Shown: positions 1 through 12,157, counted from the stretch's first letter. The stretch: 52,181 nucleotides of DNA from Folioceros fuciformis (GCA_049999805.1 JBNGIO010005928.1:41916-94096); one strand, 5' to 3'. Notes: generated from the sequence alone by a model not told the origin. Translations and numbers: made by a program.

Positions 1-177
1 TCCAGTGTTTTGCTTCTCAAAACTCCAGATGATGAACATTTCAGCTCACCCACGAACTTTGATGAGGGACCTTGGATAACCGTTAGAGAAGATGGGGTCA
101 CTAAGAGATCCGAGGAGCAAACTATTTTGGAGATGGAGGCAACAGAACACGAAAAGCGTCTATTTGATAACAATTAA
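1..177 (+). CDS. C-terminal end of an unidentified protein (partial)
   Basis: The reading frame is open from the first base for 58 codons and ends at TAA 175-177. The peptide is hydrophilic and acidic, with the stretch DEGPWITVREDG near residue 21 and a charged tail ending EKRLFDNN. It has normal protein composition and no low complexity, so I read it as the last exon of a gene that begins outside the window. I do not recognise the family. It might instead be an internal exon if a donor lies before the stop, but I see no good GT donor there. Confidence 0.35.
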   Translation, partial: SSVLLLKTPDDEHFSSPTNFDEGPWITVREDGVTKRSEEQTILEMEATEHEKRLFDNN

Positions 178-1706
178 TTTTGAAACGTGGATCAGTCCTA
201 TTGACCTCCCTGTTCTCATCCTTCCTGTCACATTGAACCACGATTTTGCAATAACAACAGCACCGACCTGTCCCAGCACGTTAATTTCCGAGCTTTCCTG
301 TGTTCTTGAGGTGAAAAATGCGAAGGAAAGGAGATGCGCGGAGCCAGGGACTTGGGAGCATGGACTGGAGTGTGTATGGAGCCTCCCTCCCCGGGTGCTC
401 TTCCATGTGATGTAAGAGGATCAGCTAAGCTTCAGAAATTCGGAGAAGGCGACAAACTACATTTTGGTTTTTTAGGATCCGCTCTTAGAATGACGACGCA
501 CACCATCAGGGCAGAAGAAGGTGAGCGGTACGAGTGACTTGTTGGAAGCACGAGGCGTGAGTGATTGAAAGTTTCGAAAAGCCCTGTGTGTGCATGACTG
601 CAAATTTTCCATTAGCGGGAACGTCCACAGACGGCTTGGGTTGAAAAGAAACCAGATCTGCAGGGACGTAAAGTGAAGCAAGGCCAGGGGCAAGACGAAC
701 GTAGATGCAAGACTCAGCGAAATTCAGGGCACCGGGTTATGCATATTTCGCTAGTCTCTGATCCATGGATTGGGCGTGAAGCGTTCTCGTTCTTCCCTAT
801 TGAAATGGGGCCAAAGCGACCATTTGCTTGGAATCTCTCCTTTTAAAGAATAATGGCGGTTGTCAGTTTCTTAGGTTTCTTGCTGTCGTCATGTTTCCTG
901 CCCTGTACATGCGTCGATGTATAAGTGTCTGTCCCCGCTTCCTCTCCCATTTCACTTGTAGTTGTATGGCCTAGTATGAAACTCCTTGCCCCGCATTATT
1001 GTAGGGCTTGATGGCCTTTGCAGCCGTCCCCCAAGGACAAGCAAACAGCCAACAGGGCTGTAGGGCAATACGCTCGACAAAAGCCCTATCCTCCAAACAT
1101 GGTCGGCTGCTGTCACGGTGGGCAAACGTGTCAATCTAGCCTTCTGTCCTCAAACAATACATGGATCTCTCAGAATTCCTCAAAGTTACTTTGAAGACAC
1201 CTCTGAGGTTGGGGTTGATGATGTGAAATAATATTTGTCTGTTTAGTGTGGGCACTGCAAAAGCACTTTACTTTAGTAGTTTGTGTCTGCTGCAGAAATA
1301 ATCTTTGTGCATCAGAAAACTCGGGGAGGCAGCTTATGCTCCTCGGAAGCATGATGTTGCTTCTGCATCCTAGTGACCTAGCCAATGCTGCATTGTCGGT
1401 CCTTGCAGTATGTATCTGAAGAGCACAATGTCAGAACCATAAAATCTTGCAATGATCCAGTTAACATACGCTAAACTTCGAGCAGAACAAGATTTGGTGC
1501 AAACGCTCAGCTCCTGTTTTTTTATGTCTTTCGAGATCGGCATGCAAGTAAACAACATTCTAACCCCTTCAAAGCCTTTCGGAAGTAGTGTTCATAAGTA
1601 GAAGACAGTATTAAGAAAGAAAGCCACGGGTTTAGTGGCAAAACTGGTGAAAAGCATGACCTGGTCTGACAAACTTTGAGAAGTCCGGGAGGGTTACTTT
1701 TGCTAG
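178..1706. other. No confident gene; intron or intergenic
   Basis: Every open frame here is short and without recognisable protein. One stretch after CTCTCAG at about 1171 reads IPQSYFEDTSEVGVDDVK and then a stop at 1227-1229. It could be a terminal exon, but nothing links it to a start. The rest may be 3' UTR of the gene ending at 177 and introns of the gene ending at 2650. Confidence 0.3.
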
Positions 1707-2650
1707 CCACCAGCTCACTGGACGAGATATCAAGGTTCGGAATGCTATATGTCGTCCAGATTCTGTTCCACGTTGCTTGTGGAATGGTCGAATGTAAGTT
1801 GTTGCCTATGCTCCAGGTTATCAGTGACATCCGTTCTCATGATGGACTTAGGAAAGAGGACATTAATGCTTCTGGAGATGGTATGCCTGTTAGCAGCCCT
1901 GTTGGACAAAAAGCATGACCCCACCCAAGGGTTGCTGGGATCAAGCTTACACATTCCGTTTGCAGGTGATGTTTTGGTTGTGTTTGACCTACAACCTGAT
2001 GAAAGTCTGATTGAAGCTAGATTTACAGAAGTAAGCGTGCTGACCGTTTGAGGTCCGCTGGGTTTCAACAGCAGCATGTGTTGTTTACCACAGCTCACTT
2101 ACTCTCTGCTCGTTCTGGACCAGATTGAACAGGGTTCAGACGCTCGGAAAGAATGCTGGGCTAGGGGCCACTGATATTATCGAGGTGTGTTACAAAGTAC
2201 TGCAAGACGAACCTCCCACAGGTGAAAAGATTTGTTTTAGCCATGTTGTCAGAAAGCCAAATAGGGCCATGTATGCATAGTAAAGGGGCAGCTGTGTGGG
2301 CAGACTTGGTTTCAATCTCAATATGCCGGCCTCTTCCTTCTTGCTCAGGACAAGCTGCAGGGCATGCGGAATTGTATAAGTTCACCTCATTTCCAGAGAT
2401 TTTGTCAACTTGAGAACAGAGTTGGCTGCCAATGAGAACAATGTACGTTCCGCTACCACGACTTCTTGTTCTCCACCTCTGGATACATAATTGAGCTGCC
2501 ATTTTTCACTAACTAATCTTCCGTTCTTTCTTTTTCGTTTCGTCCCAGATCAAAGGAGCTGTAGATGGGCAACAGGCATACGAGTTTTGGGTTGGCCAGC
2601 ATTTCTATCTACCGGTTTCAGAACCAGCGCGGAAGAAACTCTTAGTTTAG
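1707..2650 (+). CDS. Last exons of an unidentified multi-exon gene
   Basis: Exon-like segments with matching splice signals are about 1707-1793 (donor GTAAGT), 1817-1880 (donor GTATGC), 1966-2030 (donor GTAAGC), 2397-2442 (donor GTACGT) and 2549-2650, which ends at TAG 2648-2650. Phases agree across 1817-2030, giving NASGDGDVLVVFDLQPDESL, and across the last pair, giving ELAANENN followed by IKGAVDGQQAYEFWVGQHFY. The part between 2031 and 2396 is unresolved: the most protein-like frame there (LGKNAGLGATDIIE, about 2140-2182) does not join in phase to the preceding exon. I do not recognise the family. The gene converges on the sigma factor gene, 775 bp away. Confidence 0.45.
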
Positions 2651-3425
2651 TTTTCTGAAAATGATCCAGATGGAATGTGATGTACAGGGGTGCCAGTTCA
2701 ACAATTTCAAATAGGTACACATCAAACCAATACATGAACAAACGGAATCGAGAATTTCGATGATCAATAAATATGATTTCGCCTTGAGTTCAACAACGAG
2801 ATTTTTGGTCTATCGGCTGGCGGGGACGTAGCGAATCTTCCGCATGCCTCCTCCAACACGGAGGGTCTCGGGTAGTCCGAGGGCAAATAATGAGCCCATT
2901 GCCTTTGGCTCATTTAAATCTGTAGTGATCCTTCTTACAACATTCACAGGGCTATAATTTACGTAGACCTTGCAGGATTGAGGAAGTATAATGATCTACA
3001 AAGCAGAAACTCCACAGGAATAACCGGTCATGGACGGTAGGCCATAACACAGAATCACCATAGCTTCTTCCTGCGGTGGGTCAAACCTAAGCGGAGAGGT
3101 CAGAATCATGAACCTCTTCCCGTCAGCACCATCAAAGGCCTGAATTTGAGCGACGGGAGCATTTCCGCTTCTTGCACACAGCACACAGATGTGTTCTTCA
3201 CGTGACGTCCACCGGGCTGCACTGCCTGCCCACCTGCTTGATTGTGGACCTACGCCCGGTCCAGAAGACTCACTGCGGTCTTCTTTCCAGATTACAGAGG
3301 AGCAATCGTTTCAATGCCCTGAAATCCACATAGCCTTGGCTTGACCTGAAGACGCTCAAGCGTTTGCGGGGCAATTTGAGACAAAGCTCCAAATCCTGAA
3401 CAAAAGCTGCACACGATTTTGGGAC
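2651..3425. other. Spacer between two convergent genes
   Basis: It should hold the two 3' UTRs. A minus-strand open stretch at 3184-2996 (62 codons, containing APVAQIQAFDGADGKRFM) has protein-like composition but no identified partner exon. It lies just downstream of the sigma factor stop, so I leave it unassigned. Confidence 0.4.
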
Positions 3426-6254
3426 CTACACTGCATTAGCCGCTCGCTCCAAGCCCTTCGATTGTGTAGATAGTTGCAGCTTCCTAATTGCCGCGGTTCC
3501 CAGCTGCCTAGCCCGCTCTCGAGACACACCATGTCTGTAGCGCAGTTCGCGGAAGTTAACCAGAAATACATGTTGCGCTAAAATGTCCATAAGAGCATAG
3601 GTCAAACCACGTGTCAACCATCCCATCGGAACACACGTTAAACGTACCTCAACCCGATCTTGTCAAAAGACAACTGCTGGCCATCTATTTGACCTAGCCC
3701 GTAGTGCATCTTCACGATATCTTGCTCCCGTTGGCTCAACATAGATGACAACAGATAGTTGACGTCCTCCTGGCAGCAGAAGACCAAAGCGCAATGTGTC
3801 AGAAAAATGAAAGCCAGGTCTCGGGTACTCCGGCCACCGTGTGATTGCCGTTGCTACCTTCAGGAGTACTCTGTCAACCTGCGCCCATGGCTGATTTTCC
3901 GAGTCGTTGTCAGCGATGATCTACGTGCAAGCCATTCAACGCGATCAGACACGCTCCACAAGGGAAATCAGGAAACACTGAAGTAAAACACTGCAACTTA
4001 TGAAAGTATCATTTGCAAACCGTACTCCTCAAAGGCAAGGACTTGGGCTCACTGTGTGAAATGTGTCCTTGTCACCATCTTGTAAGCTATCCCGTCGAAT
4101 TTCTCGATCTATTGACTTCAACCTTTTCTTGGTCTGCAATAACAGGTCACGGCTGCACATTAGACTTTCCCCCTCGGTCCTGAACAGTCCACCAAGCAAA
4201 TAGGGATCCTTCTAGGTGCACCGCAAGAAACGAAGGTTTAGAACCCTTACAACCACCTTGAGGGCATTTTGCACTTTGACATCTGAGATGTTGAGAGCCT
4301 TCGAAATCTTCTGCAAACGATGTCACAGAAACACAGACGTAAACGATATTATAAAGAAGATAGTACAGGTCCTGGCGTGTAATGAGGTTCTGGAACGGAA
4401 ACAACTGGGTCAGGGGAGCTGAAAGTGATTAAGAGTTGAAGCTGACCTGAACTGTAGGAGTTGAGCCCTCAGACGCTATTTTATTTCTAACTTTCCTTAT
4501 CCTGGCCAAAGTATCATGCACATGGACGGGGATCCGCACAGTATTGGAGTGGTCAGCAATAGCCCTTGTCACACCCTGTCCAGCATCCAGATTGCCCCTC
4601 AATCAGAAATGTTTGACTACGAAACATTCTAGAAAAACAGGTCTGAGACCGTCTAACGGTTGTACCTGGCGTATCCACCAGTGCACATAGGTAGAAAGCT
4701 TGTAACCTCTTGTATGGTCAAACTTCTCCACCCCTCTGACCAGCCCAATCGAACCTTCCTGGTGAGCATCAATGGAGGGGGCCTCAGTAGTGCTGAGAAG
4801 GAGTAAGCGCAAACAGACACAGGTGCAACGGGCTTGCCACAGCGGGGCGTGCCCAGCACATTCTGTAAGTCACATTGCCTTGCAAACCTGAATCAAGTCA
4901 GCCAATTCAAGGCCACGGTTGTTGTAGCGTTTAGCAACGGAAACAACAAGCCGTAAATTGGACATGACCATCTTGTCCCTGGCCAGATCGGCTTCGTTCA
5001 ACGTGTTGAGCACGTCACTAGTGGACATTCCCATGTGTGAAGCCCACTGCTCATTACTAGGAGCATACCCAAGCTCCGCCTCCAAACTGACATAGATATG
5101 TAGCAACGAGGCAAGTCAGCAGCGAGCCAATGCAGGAACGGCTCAAACGATAACATCCAACACTGCAGATTTTGCCCACGGTAATAAACCCTGCACACAA
5201 AACTGCTATGCATCTCATTCAGACATTTCTTGCAAACATTTCTTGCAAACAAGGAGAAGACAGCGAGCAGTGTCACGGCCATCCAACACGGGCTACCAAA
5301 CACTAAGAAGTAAAAGCAAAAGGCAGGCGTGACCTACTTCTTACGCACGTCCTTCAGCTGTGTCCCTGACTTGATCTTCTTGGACAACTCAATCTCATCA
5401 TCCCTAGACAGTAGCTCCGTCTTGGTCATGTCCCTCATATACGCCGTCAAATAGTCCTGCAAGCCGTCCGGTCTAGGTCTCGGCCTATCCCTGAACTTCC
5501 TCCGAATCAGCACAGAGGCAGCGGGCGCTTCAGCCGCGCTCCTCTGCTGCCTGGCCTGCATGCGCCGCTGCCTGGCAGACGGCTTCCCGTCGCTCATTAT
5601 CCTACGCCGCGCCGACTCCCCTTTCCTGTCGTCCACTCCGGGCCTTTGCACCGGCTCCCGCTCCAGCACCTGCTCCTCCTCCCGCTCCCGCTCCTCCACC
5701 GGCACGCGCTTCTTGAGCGGCCTCCCACGGCGGCGTGGCGGTGGATTCAGCCTCTGCTCCAAGGCGGATAATTCCTCCAGAGACAAGGCCCACTGCCGCT
5801 CCAGCAGCGAGCGCTCCAGCGCGGTGGTGGGATCTCCAGCCAGGGAAATATCCCCCTCCCTCTCCCGCTCCAAGTCCAGCCCTAAAGAGGCCCCGAGGAA
5901 AGCCGCGTCCAGCAGCGCGAGGCCAAACCCCCGGCTGCTGCTGCACGCACCGGTGTCCTCCAGCACGTACCCGGCCTGCTGCTCCCGCAGCGCGGCCACA
6001 GGCTCGCCCCGGTCCCGATACCCGTCCCGCTCCATCCCCGCCTGCATTGCGCGGTGCTTGAGCGGTGCTCGTATCCGCACGTGCTTGCGCGGCTCTGGAT
6101 CCCCCGCGGCGGCTCCTCCCGCCGCCGGGGCCGCGCACACGCAGGCGCATTCCTGATGGTGGTGCCTGGGGAGTGCCTGGGGTTGCCCCCGCAGCCGCTC
6201 CAGAGGATCTGGCAGCCGCAGGCACGCCTGAAATCCCAGGCCTGAGGCTGCCAT
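3426..6254 (-). CDS. SIG: Plastid RNA polymerase sigma factor (sigma-70 family)
   Basis: Nuclear-encoded sigma-70 factors give promoter specificity to the bacterial-type plastid RNA polymerase. Nine exons join in phase: 6254-5338, 5086-4888, 4758-4666, 4575-4447, 4310-4257, 4133-4053, 3920-3858, 3769-3648 and 3534-3426, for 588 residues ending at TAG. The first exon supplies about 260 residues of Ala/Arg/Glu-rich N-terminus, then region 1.2 ([20 protein letters not shown]). Regions 2.1-2.4 follow ([38 protein letters not shown]), then region 3 ([20 protein letters not shown]), region 4.1 ([16 protein letters not shown]) and the 4.2 helix-turn-helix ([19 protein letters not shown]). I chose the ATG at 6252-6254 (MAASGLGF) because it begins a plausible transit-peptide region; the frame stays open upstream to about 6503, so the start is uncertain. 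I cannot assign it to a SIG1-SIG6 class. Confidence 0.9.
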
Positions 6255-7496
6255 GCCCGTTTCATGCACAAGCGCAATGCGCTTTGCCTGCGCTGCCACC
6301 ACCTGCAGTAACCATTTTTCCTCAACTATCTGCACCTCCAACTCAAGTGAGACTGTGCAGCGGATGGATAGGGCACGCCAGGTGGCGCCTGCCTGGGCCC
6401 GACGATCCCTTTGCCCAACCACGCCCCCCTTTCCCTTCTTCAGATATTTTGCCTCTCCAAGGCCTTTGCACACATCTCCTAACGATATTTTTTGGTCTAG
6501 CATCTAACATCCGTCATTCTCGCATATGTATCTATCTCTCCTTTTTTTTTATTTGCTATTGAAAAAAGATGAAAGTTCCAACCCGAGGCCAAAGGCCACA
6601 ACGTATTAGCTCGAGTATCATTCTCACAACTACCTATTGCTTCCGGATGTTGTTATGTGAAATAACAAAAAAAATCTACCTATTCATGCTGAAGAAGACA
6701 CTTGATCTATACTTGTTGTTGTTCAAAAGGCCTCATTGGCCAAACCTCTTTGCAAAGCAATGGATGCGTATCATCTAAAGAAGGCCACCACTAAGGCAAG
6801 AGGAAGGAACTCATTCCTATGTCTATAATACACCTTTGTGGACTTTGGTTTAGGGTTTAGGGTTATCAATATGTCTGCTTTTCTTTTCTCTTTTAGTCTA
6901 GGACTCCTTCTCCACCTCTTCATTTTTGTGGTCACATCAACGTATTTGTTAACAAATCATACAAACATCGAGGTTCTACCTTCATGCTAAGAGTCACGGG
7001 AACGAAAGTGGAGGGTGGTGTGCAGAGTCATAGTAGAACCATGAGCCACACGACGCCGCACTGTAGGGCCTAGGTCCATAACATATTGTCCAAGCCTCGT
7101 GCGCCCAGAGTTGGATCTCATGCATATGTAGTTAGGCCTCTCGTTCCAGCAATTTGGCTTTGTGCCCTTGTGATCAAAATATGCGCGCCTACTTCCAAGC
7201 CCTACAAGATCCTAATATGGCTCTGTGCGCTTGCTACCAGAAGTGCGACAAATTCACAAACTCCATAGGAGAATTTGTTGGCCTCTGACGTGCTCCCAAA
7301 AATGTTGTTAGTGCCTCAACTCCTATCCAACAAAGTGCTCAATTTGAAAGGCTTTCCTACAGCGAAGAGACTCACATGATAGGTTTGCTAGCCTTCCAAC
7401 GAGGAAAAAAGGATGGGCGGCCAAATACACTTCCTCTCGTACAATAAGTAAGGAATATCATTTAATTGTTCTACATGGAGTTTGAGAAGGTGCATA
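6255..7496. other. Upstream region of the sigma gene; no gene seen
   Basis: This stretch becomes AT-rich away from the gene and has no recognisable ORF. It should contain the sigma gene's 5' UTR and promoter. A T-run lies at about 6541-6552 and a pair of plant telomere-type units at 6847-6864. Confidence 0.4.
6847..6864 (+). repeat. Short TTTAGGG telomere-type motif
   Basis: Two adjacent TTTAGGG units with flanking GG and TT. This is the Arabidopsis-type plant telomere repeat. Two units are too few for an interstitial telomere claim; it may be a telo-box or chance. Confidence 0.5.
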
Positions 7497-7735
7497 CAAT
7501 TTGGTAGTCCATAAGAGACTTAGTGCGAGGCCAAAGGAACAGTGTCTTTGGCAGTCCATGTGAAACTAGTGCAAGGTAGATGGAATGGTGTCTTTGGTAG
7601 TCCATGTGCAACTAGTGCAAGGTAGATGGAATGGTGTCTTTGCTAGTCTATGTGAGCATAGTGCAAGACATGTGGAATGGTGTCTTTGGTAGTCCATGTG
7701 AGACTGGTGCAAGGGAGATGGAATGGTGGTGTCTG
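7497..7735 (+). repeat. 46-bp tandem repeat, about five copies
   Basis: The marker TGTCTTTG recurs at 7543, 7589, 7635 and 7681, exactly 46 bp apart, within units that read roughly GGTAGTCCATGTGAAACTAG and then GCAAGGTAGATGGAATGG. The first unit is the most diverged and the last has a small insertion. The minus-strand ORF across it is a by-product of the repeat. Confidence 0.8.
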
Positions 7736-8238
7736 GTTTGTAAGATAAAATCAAAATGGCAAACAATAAAAAGTTATGAGGAAAACGGCTAAACCGCTAA
7801 AAAGATATGAGGAGCATTCTTTTTTTAGTTGCCTAGGTCCTCCAACTCCAAGGAGAGCGTCCTTCGGCGCGCACATTTTATCTTCCTCTGATCCCATTCT
7901 CAGAAGGGTGATTCCATTCATTAAAAATGTAATCTTGGCTCAATATCCAAAAGATGTAGTATTTTGTACCATAGAAATAGAATAATTAAGAGCATAGGTT
8001 TCTTTCCCTTTCTCTCAGATCATACCATCCAGTCTTAAGAGCTTCACAATTATTATGAGCTATCTAATTGATTTGATAACAACATTCATATTATCGAAAT
8101 GAAACAAACCGTAAAGGAAAAGAAGATTATAAGTCAATGACCCGTGGCCATCCTGCTATCTCGTGTGGGTGTCAATTCTAAATAAAAATCCTTAGGATGC
8201 AACCATAGACAATCCACATGAAATGCTTTGTCCGAAAC

Positions 8239-8422
8239 AGGAAATGCTTTCTCCAAAACATCTAAACAAGGATCACCCATTACTTTAGGGTTCCACTCTA
8301 TGGTTGAGTGTGGTCTACTTGAGTAATTGGTGCTCCTATGTGGGATATGGAGGTAGGGTCATTGACTGAGGTGAAGTCCTAACAAGATAGTCGTAGGGGA
8401 ACCTGTGGCTGGATTGACTCCT
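8239..8422 (+). pseudogene. Nuclear copy of mitochondrial rrn18 3' end (NUMT)
   Basis: The end reads TAGGGGAACCTGTGGCTGGA followed by TTGACTCC, preceded by GTGAAGTCCTAACAAGATAG. This is the conserved 3' terminus of plant mitochondrial 18S rRNA (remembered form: GTGAAGTCGTAACAAGGTAG, then the GGGGAACCTG...GGCTGGATTGA block). The plastid 16S end differs at GGAAGGTGCGGCTGGATCA. Upstream, AAGGATCACCCATTACTTT and the following 100 bases also fit the mitochondrial gene. Several differences (GG to GA, GCC to GTC) are transitions. The 5' limit is approximate. Organellar DNA may extend further on either side, but I could not identify more. Confidence 0.7.
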
Positions 8423-10776
8423 TTTTTTTTTATGAATTGCAATTCTTTTTTTTTGTCAATTTTTCTTCCTCATTCACCATTTATCTTTTGTTTAGTGATA
8501 TGCTCCGTTGTTAGCCAGACAACCTCAAGTCATTAGATAATGAGAAAATCTTGCTTAGAAAGCATGAAACAATAGAACAAAGACTATGTGACTTATCGTA
8601 CTGCACATTTTGCAATGTAAAATTTTCTCCTTCCGTGAGATTAAGCTATCTCGTACTATTGTGAAATTTGTCTTCGTTCTTCTAATGATTTGTCTACTTT
8701 TTTGTAGCAAGAATAGATAGTAAGCGTGCAATGGAAGAAAATGGCTTCTATGAATGACCTTCGGCCTTTATTCGCTCACTTCTTCGTAGTAGAAGATAGG
8801 AAAACTTGCTTTCCTGGAGGTCTTCATTCTAGCCAATGTTGAAGTGGCCTTTGCTTTGCGCCGAAGGGTTTTGGCTTTTTTGTATAATTCTGTCTCCTAT
8901 TAATTTACAACATGGCTAGCCTGCATGTTTCACTTGAACTTAGTAGAAATTCTTTCTTGGTTAGATGGTTGGATGTGATATTTACACAACGAGGATCTGT
9001 ATGAACGTAGATGATACCATCACGACTTCTTTCGTACCGCTGGGAGCTTCTTTGCCCATTGACGCTACAACGGCCCCTCTATCATAAAGGATGACTAGAA
9101 GAAGACAAGAATAATAACTAGTTTTTCAATTCCAGTGAGATTCGACAAACGGGAAGGAAATTTCTGGTGGATATTCAACGTGATTCCGTCTGAGGCAGGG
9201 GCTTGAAATCGTATTTATGGCACATGTAGACGCTACAATCTAGTAGGATTGCGATCTTCTAGGAATGATTTTCATCAGAGGAGAAGGCTAGAGGTGTCGT
9301 GTGCAAACTAGGCAGCGGAATTGAGTGGGGTAACGATAGTAACCAAGAGAGACCATGGCTCCTTCTTCTTCCTTTTGTGATCAAGCCATCTTTCAGTTTT
9401 GTTGGGGCTAAGCCTAAGGATTCCTTGGATTATAGCTATTCCCTTATCGGAATAAAAGTGGGTTGCAACCTTCACATTATGGTTGTGCTCCGTAGTGCGA
9501 ATTATTTACGCCCTACTACGAAACCACGTTGTACAAATTAACTTTCATTAGATCAGTAATAAGAGATACTTGAAAATGGTGTGTACGGGGGTGCCTTCCT
9601 GTAATCCCAGATAATTGTAGTAGATACTTGTTGAGTTGTTTGTTGAGAGTTATGCTCTCGCCAAAAGCGAGGTGTAGCCCTCAACGGCCTAGCCCTCATC
9701 AGGGCTACCTCCACCAAGTAAGAGAAAGAGGCTTGATTAAGAAAGTAAAAGGTCTTCAAGCCAGACCGCAGTGGTTTTTGTCTGGCTCTACCGAAGAAGT
9801 CTTGCGAGACGTCTGTCGCCTAAAGAGCATCCCAGGAAGGCCCTTTAACCTGCATGCTCCCAGTTTTATTTTCGCCAAAAACCGATTCATTTGCTCAGCG
9901 CTCGGCACCCAGGTATAGGGCTAGTAGAGTAGTACTCCTCGAGATTTATTGGAAAAGGAGTAAACATATACGTTACAATTTCTAGCTTCATCCCATTTAA
10001 ATCTAAGTGGAGTAACGCCCCTTTCTTACGCAGCGTAAAAGGAAGCAACAGTCTCGAATCTCGTCTATTCACTCCGCAGCGCTCCACTTACAAATCACTC
10101 ACTCCCTCTCACACAACTCAGCACTAGGCTCCAAGTAGCCCGTTGTCCAGACAGGCAGGGGGGCCACTTCTCAAATTCCAATGGTGGGGAGTGGTTTGGT
10201 CCCTATCACTGTTTTCCTTGTGGCAAAACTGGACAGCAATGGTATATGGTGGGAGTGAGCCGGTCACTAGGAAAGCTTTGCTATGGCGCATATGGGAGCA
10301 GGTACTTGTGGTCGCAGAAAGTATTCGAACGTCCACTCACTCTAAGTTCAGGCAGAGAGAGTGGATACTTGCAGGCTTCCTCCGACACAATGACCAATGG
10401 GAGCACTCCTGCCTGTGGGGCAGATACGTCTCATAAGGGTTGGGTGGCTCTTGATCGTAGGGTAGTTTAGCTTTGCTTGCTTCTATAGCTTAGATTTTGC
10501 TTCTATAGGCTAAGGTATTCAGTTGCGGACGCAATTGATATGCCGTTGGTGTAGCCTAAACTACGAATAATCAGATTTTTTTCTTCGCGGAAAAATAAAG
10601 TAGCCCATCATCCACTAACGACTCGCAGACCACCACGACTCGCAGACCACCTCCTCTAGGTGCTGCTCTTTATTCAAGATACTTACTAAAGAGTTTGGCG
10701 ATCTACGCCCCACTGGCTACTGCTCTAGACTCAATCTGACAAGCTTGCTCTTCAAGCCCTCCACAATTATGTCTCA
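8423..10776. other. AT-rich gene-free region
   Basis: Poly-T tracts follow the rRNA copy at about 8422-8455. The longest open frame (9299-9541 +) shows no family I know. Some segments might be further mitochondrial DNA, given the rRNA fragment next door, but I see no second diagnostic match. The outer Copia LTR begins at 10777. Confidence 0.4.
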
Positions 10777-10982
10777 TATCGAAAATGGTAGAGCATGAGA
10801 AGAGAGCATAAGGAAAACAAAACATATATTATGAATATGAGAGAATTATACAAAAAGTGTTGTGTAAGTGAATATAGGTCTATCCACTAGGCTGCGTACC
10901 CCTTCACTAACTAACCCTAATATAAAATAACCATAACTAACCAAAGTAATTAACCCTAAGCAAATAAGATTACTCGCGAACA
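10777..10982 (-). repeat. 3' LTR of the outer Copia element (206 bp)
   Basis: On the minus strand it begins TGTTCGCGAGTAATC and ends CCATTTTCGATA. It matches 22661-23007 except that it carries only one copy of the GAGCATAAGGAAAACAAAAC unit. The terminal CA of the other LTR is TA here, a C-to-T change. Confidence 0.85.
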
Positions 10983-11708
10983 CCCTCTCTTAAGCATGAT
11001 GAGCTTAGGCAGCGTAAAGGCGGGACTGAGCACGGGGTTTGTGAAGGCGGTGTAGGATGGTCACAAGGCGAAGGCAGGCATGTAGGAAATAACCAGTAGC
11101 TCTCATTGCTAACCGTTCACTACAGCAAGGATGTGAGCTGGTAGAAGATGAAGTTGCTACAAATCTCGCGACCGCGTATGCAGCATTCCTCACTATCAGC
11201 TTCGCAGGAATCCACATAGTTAGGGTGATTCTTCTGTGCACGATGCCGGGAAAGAGGGCTAAGCGTCGAGTGAGAAGGGAGCAACCTGCAAGGCGCCCAG
11301 CTGAGGGAGAGTGGGACAAATCCCATTTGATTGGGAGTAGTCTCAGAATCGACGGCTGGAAGGTGCTCTTCAATGTGACTCTGTGTTGGGCAAAGCCAGT
11401 AAAAAGGGGCGGTGAGTCAGCAAAAGATACTGGAGATGAGGCCAGTTTACTGAGGCCGCTCCAAGAAGTGCAGCGACTGTTGGGGCTACTCAAGATACTA
11501 CAGGAGGAAGAAAAGGATCGCCAGCTGTATTCAGGTGATTAGAATAGCATGGAGCTTCATCCACCTGGAATAACAGTATGTGATATAGCAGCCTGTCGTC
11601 AAACTAATCCTCCTTGTCATGGAACGCAGGTGCTGAAGGCTAGGGAAAGGGCTGGCCTACTAAAGTATGCAAAAACTGAGGACTTGGGCCTCACCTATAA
11701 GTCCCCTT
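10983..11708. other. Non-coding 3' region of the outer Copia element
   Basis: About 700 bp between the RNase H end and the polypurine tract. It contains a plus-strand (opposite to the element) open frame 11243-11542 of 99 residues, Arg/Lys-rich at the start and Leu/Glu-rich at the end. I do not recognise it, and an overlapping minus-strand frame is also open, so coding status is doubtful. Confidence 0.35.
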
Positions 11709-11713
11709 ATCTG
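11709..11713 (+). repeat. Target-site duplication ATCTG, left copy
   Basis: The five bases ATCTG abut the inner element's left LTR and recur immediately after its right LTR at 17409-17413. Five base pairs is the usual duplication length for Copia integrases. Confidence 0.9.
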
Positions 11714-11915
11714 TCTCATGGTTTAGAGCTAAGGACATGCCTCACGTTGAGTGCAAACAGACATGAGGGCAGGAACATGCGAGAGCACACAAGCGGCTTC
11801 GAAAGAGAATATATTAGTGTTAAGGTTTAGGAAAACGTTATGAACAAAATTGTCTGTGTGTGTGACGGTTCATCCAAGGGACACCTAACTACGCTAGGTT
11901 AACAATCTCCTAACA
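11714..11915 (-). repeat. 3' LTR of the inner Copia element (202 bp)
   Basis: On the minus strand it starts TGTTAGGAGATTG and ends AAACCATGAGA. It equals 17207-17408 in length. A purine tract (GAGGGGGTG on the minus strand) adjoins its inner edge. Confidence 0.9.
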
Positions 11916-12157
11916 CACCCCCTCAAACTAGCTGGTTAGGCGTTGACTGGAGACAAGCCCTGAACTTCAAATAAGCAGCCCATGTGCTGCAAAATAATGA
12001 GCTGCACAAGCTAAGGAGCCAATTGAAAACACCTATGGCGTAGCCGTGTCCATATGACAAGGGAGAACAACTGGCGATTGGAAAGATCGATAAGCTTCAT
12101 CCACCATGTTCAAATAAGTTAGTTTTGAGACGTTGATGACAGCAGAGAAGTAAAATC

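Noticed and set aside
5560-6156. 198-codon plus-strand ORF opposite the sigma factor
   Set aside because: It is the antisense shadow of the GC-rich first exon; its Ser/Arg/Pro composition has no family match.
6847-6864. Interstitial telomere
   Set aside because: Only two units are present.
8239-8422. Plastid 16S rRNA fragment
   Set aside because: The end GGGGAACCTGTGGCTGGATT fits mitochondrial 18S; the plastid gene has GGAAGGTGCGGCTGGATCA.
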